The notes under the pieces are model-generated. The model was not told where the DNA came from. It searched no databases and was given only the letters and a program-made list of their open reading frames with translations. DNA of 64,000 nucleotides from Lampris incognitus (lineage: Eukaryota > Chordata > Actinopteri > Lampriformes > Lampridae). The translations under genes were made by a program, and so were the position numbers. The stretch is taken from the NCBI RefSeq assembly GCF_029633865.1, contig NC_079212.1, positions 86,916,172-86,980,171 on the forward strand. Reading direction: 5' to 3'. Of this stretch, positions 20,455 through 33,700 are shown in pieces; positions within the stretch are counted from its first letter, which is position 1; each line of letters starts with the position of its first letter.

Positions 20455-20599
20455 CTACCCGGTTTTAACGCAGTAAAGGTCCTTTAATGTTTTGAGTTCC
20501 TCGATCAGGGTTTTGTTTTGGTTCTCCAGAACTGCTACACGGTTTTCCAGACATTTAACATATTCTTTTTTCTTCCGCCGACATTCACGAGCAGCTTCC
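20455..20599 (-). CDS. atf1: atf1 exon 7: basic region end and leucine zipper
   Basis: The acceptor is CTCTCGCAG|G. It encodes [19 protein letters not shown] onward to [12 protein letters not shown] and TAG at 20457-20455. The split Arg codon joins the previous exon (AG|G). Confidence 0.95.
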
Positions 20600-23500
20600 C
20601 TGCGAGAGAGAGAGAAGGGGAAAATAAGTTCTGGAATCAGTCCTCTAAAGATGATTCTGCCATCAGTAACTATTGAGCAGTATGGATAAAAGGTGTGTAT
20701 CCTGTCTATGTAAAGCTATTAAGAAACTGGGAGCATATAAAAACTGGGAACGAGGGTTGGTAATGGTAAAGTTGGGGGTTTTGACTTATTGGGATATCTT
20801 CATATAGCCTGATTTAAGAAGATGAAGTCATTTAGAAATCTTCCCAATGTTTAAAACGCTCCTCCTAAACTATGTTGTAACTTGCTTTGTAGAAATTAGG
20901 ACACTGCAAACTACCCTACCCACAATGCATTTATAACTGATCCAGCATTGTTCTAATAAGATTATGAACTAATATTCACAATCAGAATCAGGTTTATTGG
21001 CCATGTAGCTTTGCACGTACATGGAATGTGACTCTGGTTTCATGGCTCTCTGTGTACTTAACATAGAGTAACAACACTACAACACAACAACATATTCCCG
21101 TCAATGCCAAATATTTTGAGAAAATGCTGATTGGAAAATGATGGCAACATCACTTCATGCATTCTTTCATCGATGTCCACATGGTGAGGAGTAATCATTT
21201 ACATTTTAAAGAGTTGCATCACCCCTCAGTATCAACTGTGCTTTCCCCCTTCTCATCTCTGAAACATACTCAAGAGACTGGACAGTCTGAGAGGCAGAAT
21301 GTGAGGTGGTTGGAATCAGAATATCTCTGATCAGTGGGAGCAGGTAGAGTCGTACTTTTGTTTTTTGGCACGAGTGACACATCTGTGGAGAAAAGTTCTT
21401 GGAAATGGAGGTTTTTTGGGTTTTTTTACATGTGTAGCCCTTCAGAAAACCAAAAAGTCTTTCATTGTTTATACATTCTAAAAATAATATCTGTACCTGT
21501 TTTTTGCTAGGCGGATTTCCCTCTTCATTGTTGGGTCATCAGACTTGGTCTGAGAAAGTCCCACAGGAGACGTCATCACGACGGTTTGAGGGAGGGAGCT
21601 AGATGTGGGAGCTGTGCGTATCTGGTATGTTTGCACCTCTCCGCCTGCACCTGAGAGTAGGGTAACAATTTCATAAAGAAAAGAAGGTCAATAAGCATGG
21701 GTTAAAGCAAGGGAAAAGCTCACAACTGAAAGAGAGAACGGATGTCGGAGTAGGAGCGCTGGCGGTGGAGCGAGTGCCATGGATTGCAGTGTTTCTGGTA
21801 CAATTACATGGTCTATCCAGTCTAATGCTGTGATAATGGCAAGGGAAGTAAGTATAGCACTCTGCAGGTGTAGTTATATGTGTATGTGAAGCAGCCCATG
21901 GGAACTTTAACACATTGTTGAGCCCTCTCCTGCTTAACACTTGGTCTCCCCCAACCCAAAGAAAAATACGTTAACACTCATTTAGAACATGCAGTGTCAC
22001 ACACCTTGTACAACCACCTGGTTACTGGGCACCAATATCTGCTGGCCATCTGGTGTTTGGGCATACTGTAGGATGGTGGTGCCTTGCTGGGCTGTACCAG
22101 AGTTGGTCATGGTAAGGGCCTGCAGTCCCTGAATGCCTTCGGATCCCGGACTTGCCAGTTGAATTGTGCCATTAGGAGCTATGGTAACTGCAGTACACAC
22201 ACGGATGATAACTCATTTAGGCAAGGCACACATGTCAGAGCTAAGCCATGGCTGGCTGAGGAAGCAGCAAGGATCTTCTTCAGTCACAATTCTACACACT
22301 TCACTGACAACTGCCCAAAACACAGTTATTATTAGTGTCTGATTGAGACTGGCTGCGTCACCTGAGTATGTACCACATTTTTTTTAAAACTTTTAAAACC
22401 CCACTTGTATAGACTGGACTTTTTATAAGTTTGTTTCTCTGCAACTCCTATTGGCTTCATTTGTCTTTTAATCTTGTTTTGTTTGTTTATATTTCTTTTA
22501 TTGTTGAGTGATTGGTCCCGTTTATAAATGTAAATTTTTCACTTGCCATTTTCATGTTGTGTACAATTATGCATTTTATTATCAAGTCAAGTTCATTTTA
22601 TTTGTATAGCCCAATATCACAAATTACAAATGTGCCTCAGGGAGCTTTAAAGCAACACAACATTACAGTTACAATTACAGCAATACAACATCCTGTCCTT
22701 AGACCCTCAGGAATCAGGAACATTTTGTCGTTTGTGTACATGAAATGAAACAGCATATCATTTCCCCCAGCCCACAGCAGTGCAACACAAAGACAAAAAC
22801 ACATACCCAAAACCTACAAGAACATATATCCTACAGCACAGCGTCCCATCACTGCTCCGGGGAATTGGGATGTTTTATTAGGACCAGAGGGAAGACTGCC
22901 CCCTACTGGCGAACCAACACCACTTCTAGCAGAAACTTAGTTTTCCCAAGAGGTCTCCCTCCAAGAACTAGCCAAGCCCATACCTGTTTAGCTTTGGTCA
23001 TTCAGCAGAACCAGGGTACATGTTGATATGGCTGCTGGCTGATTATTAGAGTCTCTGGGTCAGCCATGGACAGGAAAGACCAAATTTTAGCTATGTTACG
23101 CAGATGAAAAAAGGAAGTCTTGGTGATTTCTTTAATGTGCTTATCAAGGGGAAAAGCTGGGATCAAACGTAACACCAAGATTTTTGATTGCCACACTTTG
23201 TGAAACCACAGAATTGTTGACTGTTATTGTTACTTGAGCAGATTGGTGTCTGTGTCTAGCAGCGCCAACGACCAGCATCTCAGTTTTATCTGAATTTAAA
23301 AGCAGGAAATTTAGCGACATCCAATTTTTCACAGCAGCCAAGCAGGCCTCTAAATTAATCTTTGAATATGATCATCAGCCCTTACAGGCAAATACAACTG
23401 AGTATCATCTGCATAGCAATGGAAATGTATTCTATCACTGCGTATAATTTGGCCAAGAGGTGAAATATAAAGAGAGAAAAGAAGTGGGTCAAGAACCGAG

Positions 23501-23647
23501 CCCTTAGGTATGCCATATTTAACATCCATCTATCATCCAAGCTGCTTATCCCAATTGGGGTCGCGGGATGCTGGAGCCTATCCCACCAGTCACTCGGCGG
23601 CAGGCAGGGAGACAACCTGGACAGGCCGCCAGGCCATCACAGCCCGC

Positions 23648-23735
<88 letters not shown>

Positions 23736-24609
23736 CAATTTAGGACTGTGGGAGGAAACCCATATTTAACGTCAGAGATCTAATATCATTATAGCAGTGT
23801 GTTCTTCCAGATAAGTAGGATTTAAGCCAAGAGAGATCTAAGTCACAGGCACCAAAATTACAATTTAATCTATCTAATAGTATACAGTGATCAGTGATGT
23901 CAAAGGCTGCATTGGGGTCCAGGAATATAAGCACAGAAGTGGAATCAGAGTCCATAGCTAGTAGAAGATCGTTCAACATTCTGATCAGAGCAGTTTCAGT
24001 GGCGTGACAGGCCCTGAGAGTCGATTGAAAAGGTTCATATAGATAGTTTTCTTCTATATGGGTCAAAAGTTGTTGATATATAACTCTCTCTAGTACTTTG
24101 GGAAAGAATGGAAGATTAGAGACTGGTTGATAGTTATTAAGAGACCTAGATCGAGGTGCGGTTTCTTAAGTAAAGGTTTGACCACAGCTGACTTAAAACT
24201 GCTGGAAGCAGTGTAAGTAGTACATGATAAATGAACTATGTCTAGCATTATAGGTCACAGGCAAGACCATTGGTCTTTAAAAAGTTTTGCTGGTAAGGGG
24301 TCAAGTAGGCAAGTAGTTCGTTTAGAAGCTGACATGAGCTTTGCTTAGTCAAAGTATCAAGGGAGATAGTCTCAAAAGCTGTAATAACAGGGACTATCAG
24401 TGACTCATTGTATAGATATGAATTTGGTAAGACAGGATCTGCAGGAGTAGCTGGAGTTGAACTAATTTTGTTTATGATCTCAACTTTACTGCAGAAAAAG
24501 TTTAGAAAATCATGGGCTGTGAATGGTGAGAAGCTTATAGACAGCTGCTTTTTAATAAATTTAGCTACAGTGTCAAAGAGAAATCTAGGATTATGTTTAT
24601 TAATACTGA

Positions 24610-24679
<70 letters not shown>

Positions 24680-27600
24680 TGCTGCTTTTGCAGCAGATAA
24701 AGCATGCTTAAGTAGGTAGGTAAAAAACTTTAAATTTTTTTGGGAGGGATCCCCCCCCCCCCTTTTCTCTCCAATTGTACTTTGCCAATTATACGTGGCC
24801 AATTACCCCACTCTTCCAAGCTGTCCTGGTCACTGCTCCGCCCCCTCTGCCGATCCGGGGAGGGCTGCAGAGTACCACATGCCTCCTCCGATACATGTGG
24901 CGTCGCCAGCCGCTTCTTTTCAACTGACAGTAAGGAGTTTTTCGTGGGAGGATCACGCTATTCCCCCTAGTCCCCCCCAATAGGCACCCCGACTGACCAG
25001 AGGTGGCGCTACTGCAGCGACCAGGACACATACCCACATCCGGCTTCCCACCCGCAGACACGGCCAATTGTGTCTGTAGGGATGCCCAATGAAGCCGGTG
25101 GTAACACAAAAACTTCTCATTTTGATTTTGTCATTTACGTTCCAGTCTCCTGCAGGCCCGCTTAAGAACATGTGTCTCGTCATTAAACCAGGGCGTAGGC
25201 CTCTTTAGTTGCCTAGCACTGGTAGTGAGAGGTGCAACTGAATCGAGGAGACTTGAGAGGGCCACATTTAAGTCACTAGTGAGATTTTCAACAGAGTCAG
25301 TCACTACAGTGAAAGGAGCCAAGACTTCAGGCAGCTGCTGGCCAAATGCAGCTACAGTGAACGGACCAATGGGCAAGTGGCAATTACATCTTTGCCGACA
25401 TTAATAGGACAGGTCAGTGATGCTTCAAATTTAATGAGTAAATGACCTGACACAGCAGATGTGGTTAGCAAGATAGTCAGATCAGAAACAGCTATCCCTT
25501 TAGATAAAACCAAATTAAGGGTGTTACCACTGCAATGAGTCAACTCTTGAACAAACTGAGGGAACCTAAAAGTATCAGCTAGTGCCAGAAAGGCTTTACT
25601 TAGAGGACCAGCAGCCTCATTCAGATGAATATTGAAATCACCAAGAACTAGAATCTCATCAGAATGAGTAACAAGACCTGAGATAAATTCTCCAAATTCT
25701 TCAAAAAATAGTGAGCAAGGTCGATATAGTATAGCAATGTGGACTAAGCAGAGTCTGTTCGTGGCTGAGGGAGACGGACTTAGAATAAGAGCCTCAAAAG
25801 ATTTGAATTTAGAGTCAATTATAGAAGTTAAATTGACAATAGATTTAAACATTAAGGCGACACCCCCACCTTGTTTATTTGCCTGAGCTACATGGGTATA
25901 AGTACAGTCAGGTGGGGAAGCGTCATTTAAGGGAAGGAAAACATTTGGTTTCAGCCATGTTTCACATAACCCAATCATATCAAAACTATGTTCAAGAATC
26001 AGATTATTTTAGTAAGGCTTTGGTAAACTACTACTACTACTACTACTTTTGGCTGCTCCCGTTAGGGGTCGCCACTGTGGATCATCAGTTTCCATTTCTT
26101 CCTGTCTTCTGCATCTTCCTCGGTCACACCAGCCACCTTCATGTCCTCTCTCACCACATCCATAAACCCCCTCTTTGGCCTTCCTCTTCTCCTCTTCCCT
26201 GGCAGCTCCATATTCAGTATCCTTCTCCCAATATAACCAGCATCTCTCCTCCACACATGTCCAAGCCATCTCAATCTTGCCTCTTTTGCTTTGTCTCCAA
26301 ACCATCCAACCTGAGCTGTCCCTATAATATTATCATTCCTAATCCTGTCCTTCTTCGTCACTCCCAATGAAAATCTTAGCATCTTCACCTCTGCCACCTC
26401 CAGCTCCATCTCCTGTCTTTTCGTCAGTGCCACTGTCTCCAAACCATATAACATAGCTGGTCTCACAACCATTTTGTAAACCTTCCCTTTAACTCTTGCT
26501 GGTACCCTTCTGTCACAAATCACTCCTGACACTCTTCTCCACCCACTCCACCCTGCCTGCACTCTCTTCTTCACCTCTCTACTGCACTCCCCGTTACTTT
26601 GGACAGTTGACCCCAAGTATTTAAACTCATATGCCTTCATCACCTCTACTCCTTGCATCCTCACCATTCCACTGTCCTCCCTCTGATTCACGCATAGGTA
26701 TTCTATCTTGCTCCTACCGACTTTCATTCCTCTTCTCTCCAGTGCATACCGCCACCTCTCCAGGCTCTCCTCAACCTACTCTCACTACAGATCACAATGT
26801 CATCCGCGAACATCATCGTCCACGGAGACTCCTGCCTGATCTCGTCCATCAATCTGTCCATCACCATTGCAAACAAGAAAGGGCTCAGAGCCGATCCTTG
26901 ATGTAATCCCACCTCCACCTTGAACCCATCTGTCATTCCAACTGCACACCTCACCACTGTCACACTTCCCTTATACATATCCTGCACCACTCCTACATAC
27001 TTCTCTGCTACTCCCAACTTCCTCATACAATACCACACCTCCTCTCTCGGCACCCTGTTGTATGCTTTCTCTAAATCTACAAAGACACAATGTAACTCCT
27101 TCTGGCCTTCTCTATAGTTCTCAATCAACATTCTCAAAGTAAACACTGCATCTATGGTGCTCTTTCGTGGCATGAAACCATACTGCTGCTCGTTAATCGC
27201 CATCTCTCCTCTTAACCTAGCTTCTATTACTCTTTCCCATATCTTCATGCTGTGGCTGATCAACTTTATACCTCTGTAGTTGCTACAGTTCTGCACATCG
27301 CCCTTGATCTTGAAAATCGGTACCAGTATGCTTCTTCTCCACTCCTCAGGCATCCTCTCTCTTTCCAAGATTGTGCTAAACAATCTTAGTTAAAAACCCC
27401 ACTGCCATCTCTCCTAAACACCTCCATGCCTCCACAGGTATGTCATCAGGACCAACTGCCTTTCCACTCTTCATCCTCTTCGTAGCTTCCCTAACTTCCT
27501 CCTTGCTAATCCACTGCACTTCCTGATTCACTATCCCCACATCATCCAACCTTCCCTCTCTCTCATTTTCTCCATCAGCCCCTCAAAGTACTCCTTTCAC

Positions 27601-30600
27601 CTTCTCAGCACACTCTCCTCGCTTATCATCACATTTCCATCTATATCCCTGATCTCCTTTTCTCCTTCCTTAGTGTCTAATCTGTCATACAACTCACCAT
27701 ACGCCTTTTCCTTTGCCTTTGCCGCCTCTCTCTTTGGTTTACGCTGCATCTCCTTGTACTCCTGTCTCTCTGACTTCTTCTTTGCCAACCTCTTCCCTTC
27801 CTGACGGTCTCCCTCACTATTTCTGCAGTGCCTGCCCAGGCATACGGCAACTCTTTACTACCACCCAGCGCCCGTCTTAACTCCTCCATGAACTCCACAC
27901 AACAGTCTTCCTTTTTCAACTTCCACCATTTGATCCTTCACTCGCTTCCTCTTCTTGGTCTCCAAAATCATCCCACAGACCACCATCTGATGCTGCCTAG
28001 CTACGTTCTCCCCTGTCACCACCTTGCAGTCTCCAATCCCTTTTAGATCACGCCTTCTAAGATATAGATTAGTAAGGCTTTGGTAAACAATGATCTGATA
28101 TTCATCCATCCATCCATTAGCTGAACCGCTTATCCTGTTCTCAGGGTCGCGGGGATGCTGAAGCCTATTCCAGCAGTCATTGGGCAGCAGGCGGGGAGAC
28201 ACCCTGGTGATTTGATATTTGTGAAACCAAATTTAAGCATCTTGTTAAAGTGATAAGTAGTAGGCAGAACTTTAGACCTACCAATAGATGAAAATAATGA
28301 GAATTAGACATCTTGTATTATTAGTTGACTATTTTGAAGATCTACGTTTTGAACGATGTGTGGTCACACTTTTGATAACATTAGATGTTTGGTTCTGTAG
28401 ATTATTAGGTACTTTGTTGCACAATTCACCACGACCAGTGGAAGGAATTATTATTAGATTATTGTGATTCACACATTTAGGAGACGAGAGCTTGGGAGCA
28501 ATACAGCAGGGAAGGGAGATGCTCTCAATTTTATAGACCAAGCTGTCAGTCTGATAATCCATACTATGAGAAATTCCCTGACCAAACTAGTTGACTCCAC
28601 AGCCACACTAGGTTTAAACTTAGCAGGCTCACTAATCACCTGCAGCCTGCTGAATGATAAGTCCCTAGTGTCAAACTAAATGTAGACAGCTATCTATATT
28701 GCTAGACAAAAGTGGCACCGGCCCCAGTAGTGTGAAAGCCGTTCGCTTACAGCGGGTAAGGGCAGCCCCAGAAAGAAGACCAGTTATCAACAAAACCGAG
28801 TTCCTGCTCATTACAGTAACAAGCCAGCCAGTGGTTCATTGAGATGAGCCTTCTGTACATCTCATCATTACCCCTCACAGGTAAGGGACCAGAGACAATT
28901 AATCAATGCCAACACATCTTTCTGACCAACTCAAGCATTCTGACTAGGCTGGCTTTTGTGATCTCTGATTGTTTCATCCTAGCATTATTGGTGCCGACAT
29001 GAATAAAAATGTTGCTGAAAGTAGTGGTGCTGTGTGCCTGGGTTCCCTGATTCTCCCTCTGTGATGCCAGCATCCTAAGATTATCCTCTATGTCGGAGAC
29101 TCTGGCCCCGGGTAAACAGTGAACCAAGGATGGTGAATCTAATCTGATACTGCAGGTAATGGAGTCTCCTATTACTAGCTTGCATTGCTTTACTCTGTCG
29201 ACAGGAGCGGGAGAGACACGCTGACCAGTAGGACTACCAACAGGGCTGGTGAGTGGTAAAAACCAGTTTGCAGCCGGGAGAGGTGACTGCAGACCAGGCC
29301 ACAATACCGGTGACTTGCTCTTGCAAGCCTTCCCACGCCAGCAAACAGAGACAAGCTCTGCCGCATCTGCCGATGAGGTTGAGCTAGTGCTAACAATAGC
29401 AGGTCTGCTGTCAGGCCCGGGGCTATGGGTATCTGGAGTGCCCATCACATCTAATGTAATCCTAGCCCAAAGAAGCTGCTCTAACTCAGACACATCTCAC
29501 TAGTAGAGACAACCTTTCTGTAACTGCAGAACAGTCACCACACACCATCGTTTTAATGAGGCTGCTTTGACTGCAAATGCAGTAAAGCTAACCGCTAAGC
29601 TAAGCTAAGCTAAGCTAGTAAACAGACTAGGAACGAAAGGCTGCCTACTAACAAGTTGCTTGAGAAAGAATACTATTGAATCTAGCGATATGTGAACTAA
29701 GCACAGAAAATAGCAAAATCAGAAGGACAAATGAAGAGGTTAGAGCAGAATAAAGGGAAGAGAGACTAAGAGAATAAACAGCAGTTATTGATCTCACGAA
29801 GACGGAAGCTGGAAACAGCTGTACTGCCAGAGGCTGAAACACAGGTGGCATCAACTGAGAAGCACTTTGCAACTGCCATTTTGAAAAGTGCTATCTAAAC
29901 AAACAAAATAATAATAAATACATTTTTATAGAGTGCATCAGCTGCATTTGTTCTGTCTTGGAGTGTTCATGTCAGAAGGCACATTCGCTTATGTTCACTG
30001 TATCTACAATAAATGTAAACGAATCTAAGCATCCTTTGGGAAGGAATGTAAACTTTTTTCCTTCAGATTTTTTTGTGGCATTTTCCACCTTTTATTCGAT
30101 AGCGACGGAAGAGAGAGAGGGGGGATGACATGCAGCAAAGGGCCCGGGCTGGATTTTAACCCAGAGCGCTGTGGTAAGGACTCAGCCTTATGTGGTACGC
30201 GTTCTACCAGGTGAGCCAGCGGGGCGCCCCAGAAATGTAAACCTTTATTGACTGCTTGGTAGCCAAGCTCTACACATTTCCATATTTTTTTAATCAAAAA
30301 CCAACCACAACGCATATTCTACTCAATCAAGCAAAATATAACAGTTTTTCACACAAGCAGGGAGTGAATGATAGATTACCCTCCTTGATTTCCCTGGTAA
30401 CAGATGCCAAAAGGAACAAGCACAATCTATGAACAGCCTATACGTGTGCGTATAGAGCATATGGTTTTTAAGCATATTATAAGAGAAATTAAGTTTCCTC
30501 TGCAATTATTTATTTTCTAAAAAAGTGGAGGTCGTTGGTGATATTTGGAGTTTTTTCACACTTTTAGAAGGCCTTGATAAGTTAAATACTGTTAACTGTG

Positions 30601-30682
30601 TGCGTAGATATTATAGTGCATGGATAACGCGCGTTTAAATGAGCAGGCTCGCCTTCCTCCAGCTGGCCAACTCAAGCTCCAG

Positions 30683-30742
<60 letters not shown>

Positions 30743-33700
30743 CCTCCAAGTAAAAGTGCACACCCCATCGGCAGTGTGTCTCAAGTCTCATATGACAAGA
30801 AGTGCTTGGTTGTGCTCCAAGACCAACATGTGAAAAACACAGCAAATGCGCAATTTTGAACAGAAACCATTAAATAAAGTAACTGCAGACCTAAGAAAAC
30901 ATGTTTTATTGTAAAGTGAGCCAAAGTGGGCTTTTAAATCGTTCCATCTTAGCTTGGGACCTCTGGGACCACCCTAAGGACGTGTAAGGATGTGTAATGT
31001 GGCAAGAAAAGGAGAAGTGCGTACTGTACTGTCCACTGCTGGTCTGGTAGATTGGCGCGGGCACTGTAACACTTGTCATTCCTATGGAGGCAGGACTTTC
31101 TTCTTTGACGTCGGAGTTGGCCGTCATTTCCTCAGCAGAAAGTTCATTTAAGATCTTCCTGTAACACAACAGCGAAAGGTAAGCGATGTTTTTTTTCTTT
31201 TTCAAGTGTGTGTGTGTGTGTGGGGGGTACCTGTATGAAGGCCGTCGAGCCAATATCTCCCTGGTTTTCTGGGTGGCAGCTCCACTGTCTGATGAGTCAT
31301 GGGAGTCTTCGCTGTCTGAGCCCTGGCCCTGTGAAGAAGAAAGAGGGAATTTACAGCATGTTAACACATCAGTTACACGTCCCTCATAAAGTACAGAGAG
31401 CAACAAAACAGAGGTTACCTTTCTCAAAAGGCGACACAGAGCAGCCTAAAATATAGGGGAGCTGGTCTCACCTGTGGGGTCTGCACCTGAGGGGACTGGA
31501 TGACCGAAGATTGGGCAGACTGGATCACTCCCTGAACCTGAAACTGACCACCGGGGAGCTGTACCACAGTCACAGGAGAACCACCCAATGACATCTGGAA
31601 GTATTCAAACACAATTGCACATGAATGGAAAGGAGACTTTTTCGTGCTAGTTTGTGCCACCTGATCTGTGCTACAGAGTGAGCTTGTTTCTATTCCAGTG
31701 TGAAACACAGTACTGAAAGTGAAATTTAAACTATGAAACTTATTGATCATATCGTTCCTCTCAGTTACACCCAATATGAGCGTTTTGATCAGCTCAAGTC
31801 AAGTCCATTTTATTTATACAGCTCAATATCACAAATTACAAATTTACCTCTGGGGGCTTTACAGCAATACAACATCTTGTTCTTAGACCCTCACATCAGA
31901 TAAAGAATAATTCCCTAAAAAACCCCTTTAACAAGGAGAAAAACTAGGAAGAAACCTCAGGGAGAAGAAAAGAGGGAGGATCTCTCTCCCAAGATGGTCA
32001 GACATGCAATGGATGTTGTGTATACAAAATAGAACACAATTTACAGAATACAACACTGAAAGAGGATAACAGAATTATATATGAAGAATGTGATGAGGAC
32101 ACCAAGCAGTGTCCAGATGTCACTGGAACAGCCCAGGACCCGAGCCAGCTCCTTTGATTAAACTCAACTTTAAGGTCCACTGAGCAATTCATTAGGCCAA
32201 AAAAAAGAGGTATCTTTGGGGCATCCAGGTAGCGTAGCGGTCTATTTCGTTGCCTACCAACATGGGGATCGCCGGTTCGAATCCCCGTGTTACCTTCAGC
32301 TTGGTCGGGCGTCCCTACAGACACAATTGACCGTGTCTACGGGTGGGAAGACAGATGTGGGTATGTGTCCTGGTCGCTGAACTAGTGCCTCCCCTGGTCA
32401 GTCGGGGCATCTGTTCGGGCGGGGGGGGGGACTGGGGGAATAATGCGATCCTCCCACGCGCTACGTCCCCCTGGCGAAACTCCTCGCTGTCAGGTGAAAA
32501 GAAGCGGCTGGCGACTCCACATGTATCGGAGGAGGCAAGTGGTAGTCTGCAGCCCTCCCGGATCGGCAGAGGGGGTGGAGCAGCGACCAGGATGGCTCGA
32601 TAGAGTGGGGTAATTGGCCAAGTACAATTGGGGAGAAAAAGGGGTAAACAAAAAAACCAGGAAAAAAATACGTATTTTAAAAAATGGACATACATTTATC
32701 AAATGTGTTTTGAACAATGTACACTCACAGTAGATCAAGACTGAAAATATTTCGTAGGTTTAGAATAAGCTATATTATTCAACATAGCACGGGTCCTCCT
32801 ATCATGGCAGCCACCATGTTAAGACCATGTGATCAGAGGCCTTTCTCGCCAAAGAAGAAAAGAGCTTTGCACTCATTGGCTAAAGCTGCTGCTGTTTACG
32901 AAAGTCCCTTGTCTGGTCATTGTGAGTCAAGCATGGAAGGATCATCCGTATAAATGAATGAATGAAAGAAACCTTTATTGGCCCTAGGGGAATTTGCTTG
33001 ACACAAAAAACATCAACGACCATTCATGATAGCATATAACATAAAGCATACGCATTTTAAAAACATCATAAATAGCATCATTGAGAAAATCAATAAAGGA
33101 CATCAAGTGCAAGTTCAAGAAGTGCCAGAAAGTGCCAAATTCAGACCATGTAATCAGAGCTTGTTAAGCAGCTGAATGCTGTGTGGGACAAAGGATGTGA
33201 TGTCTCTTTTAGTCCGCATCCTGAGCATGCTATACCTTCGCCCTGAAGGTAAAGGTGCATATTCACACCATAGTGGGTGCAGTGGATCTGCTATGATCTT
33301 GTGATACAAAAAGTCAATATGCTCTGAATGAAGGTCTTTTAAAACAGCGTCAGCATAATTGTGTCCACACTAAAACTTCTAAATTTCCTTTAAAAAGTAG
33401 ACATGTTGAGCCTTTGCAAACCGAGCATTGGTGTTAGCATTCCATGTCAGTTTGCTATCAATAATAGTGCCCAGGTACTTGTGCTCTTGTACACTTCCGA
33501 TGGTCACATTGTTCATAATTACAGGGGACAGAGTAGAGTTTCTTCTGAAGCCAATGATAATTTATTTAGTTTTCTTTATGTTAAAAAATCAGTGAGCTAT
33601 CTGAACACCAGTTGTAGAAGTGGTTAACTGCAGCTCTATAACTGTTCTGATCATCGGTTAAAAGGCCTATCAGAGCTGCATCATCTGCAAATGTCATCAC

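Larger units (their letters stand above)
22590..29885 (-). mobile_element. Near full-length L2 LINE, nested with other elements
   Basis: Read on -, ORF1 (29493-28903) carries an SGNH/esterase-like domain ([22 protein letters not shown]). The endonuclease follows (25978-25352: [17 protein letters not shown]). Reverse-transcriptase pieces then occur at 25376-25131, 24802-24248, 24066-23740 ([13 protein letters not shown]) and 23341-23020, and a 3' UTR at 22710-22590. Insertions split it: an RTE LINE, at least three SINEs, a 5S-derived block and (AG)n and (AC)n runs. Frames are broken, so it is inactive. It lies antisense to nothing: it shares the atf1 transcription strand. Confidence 0.83.
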
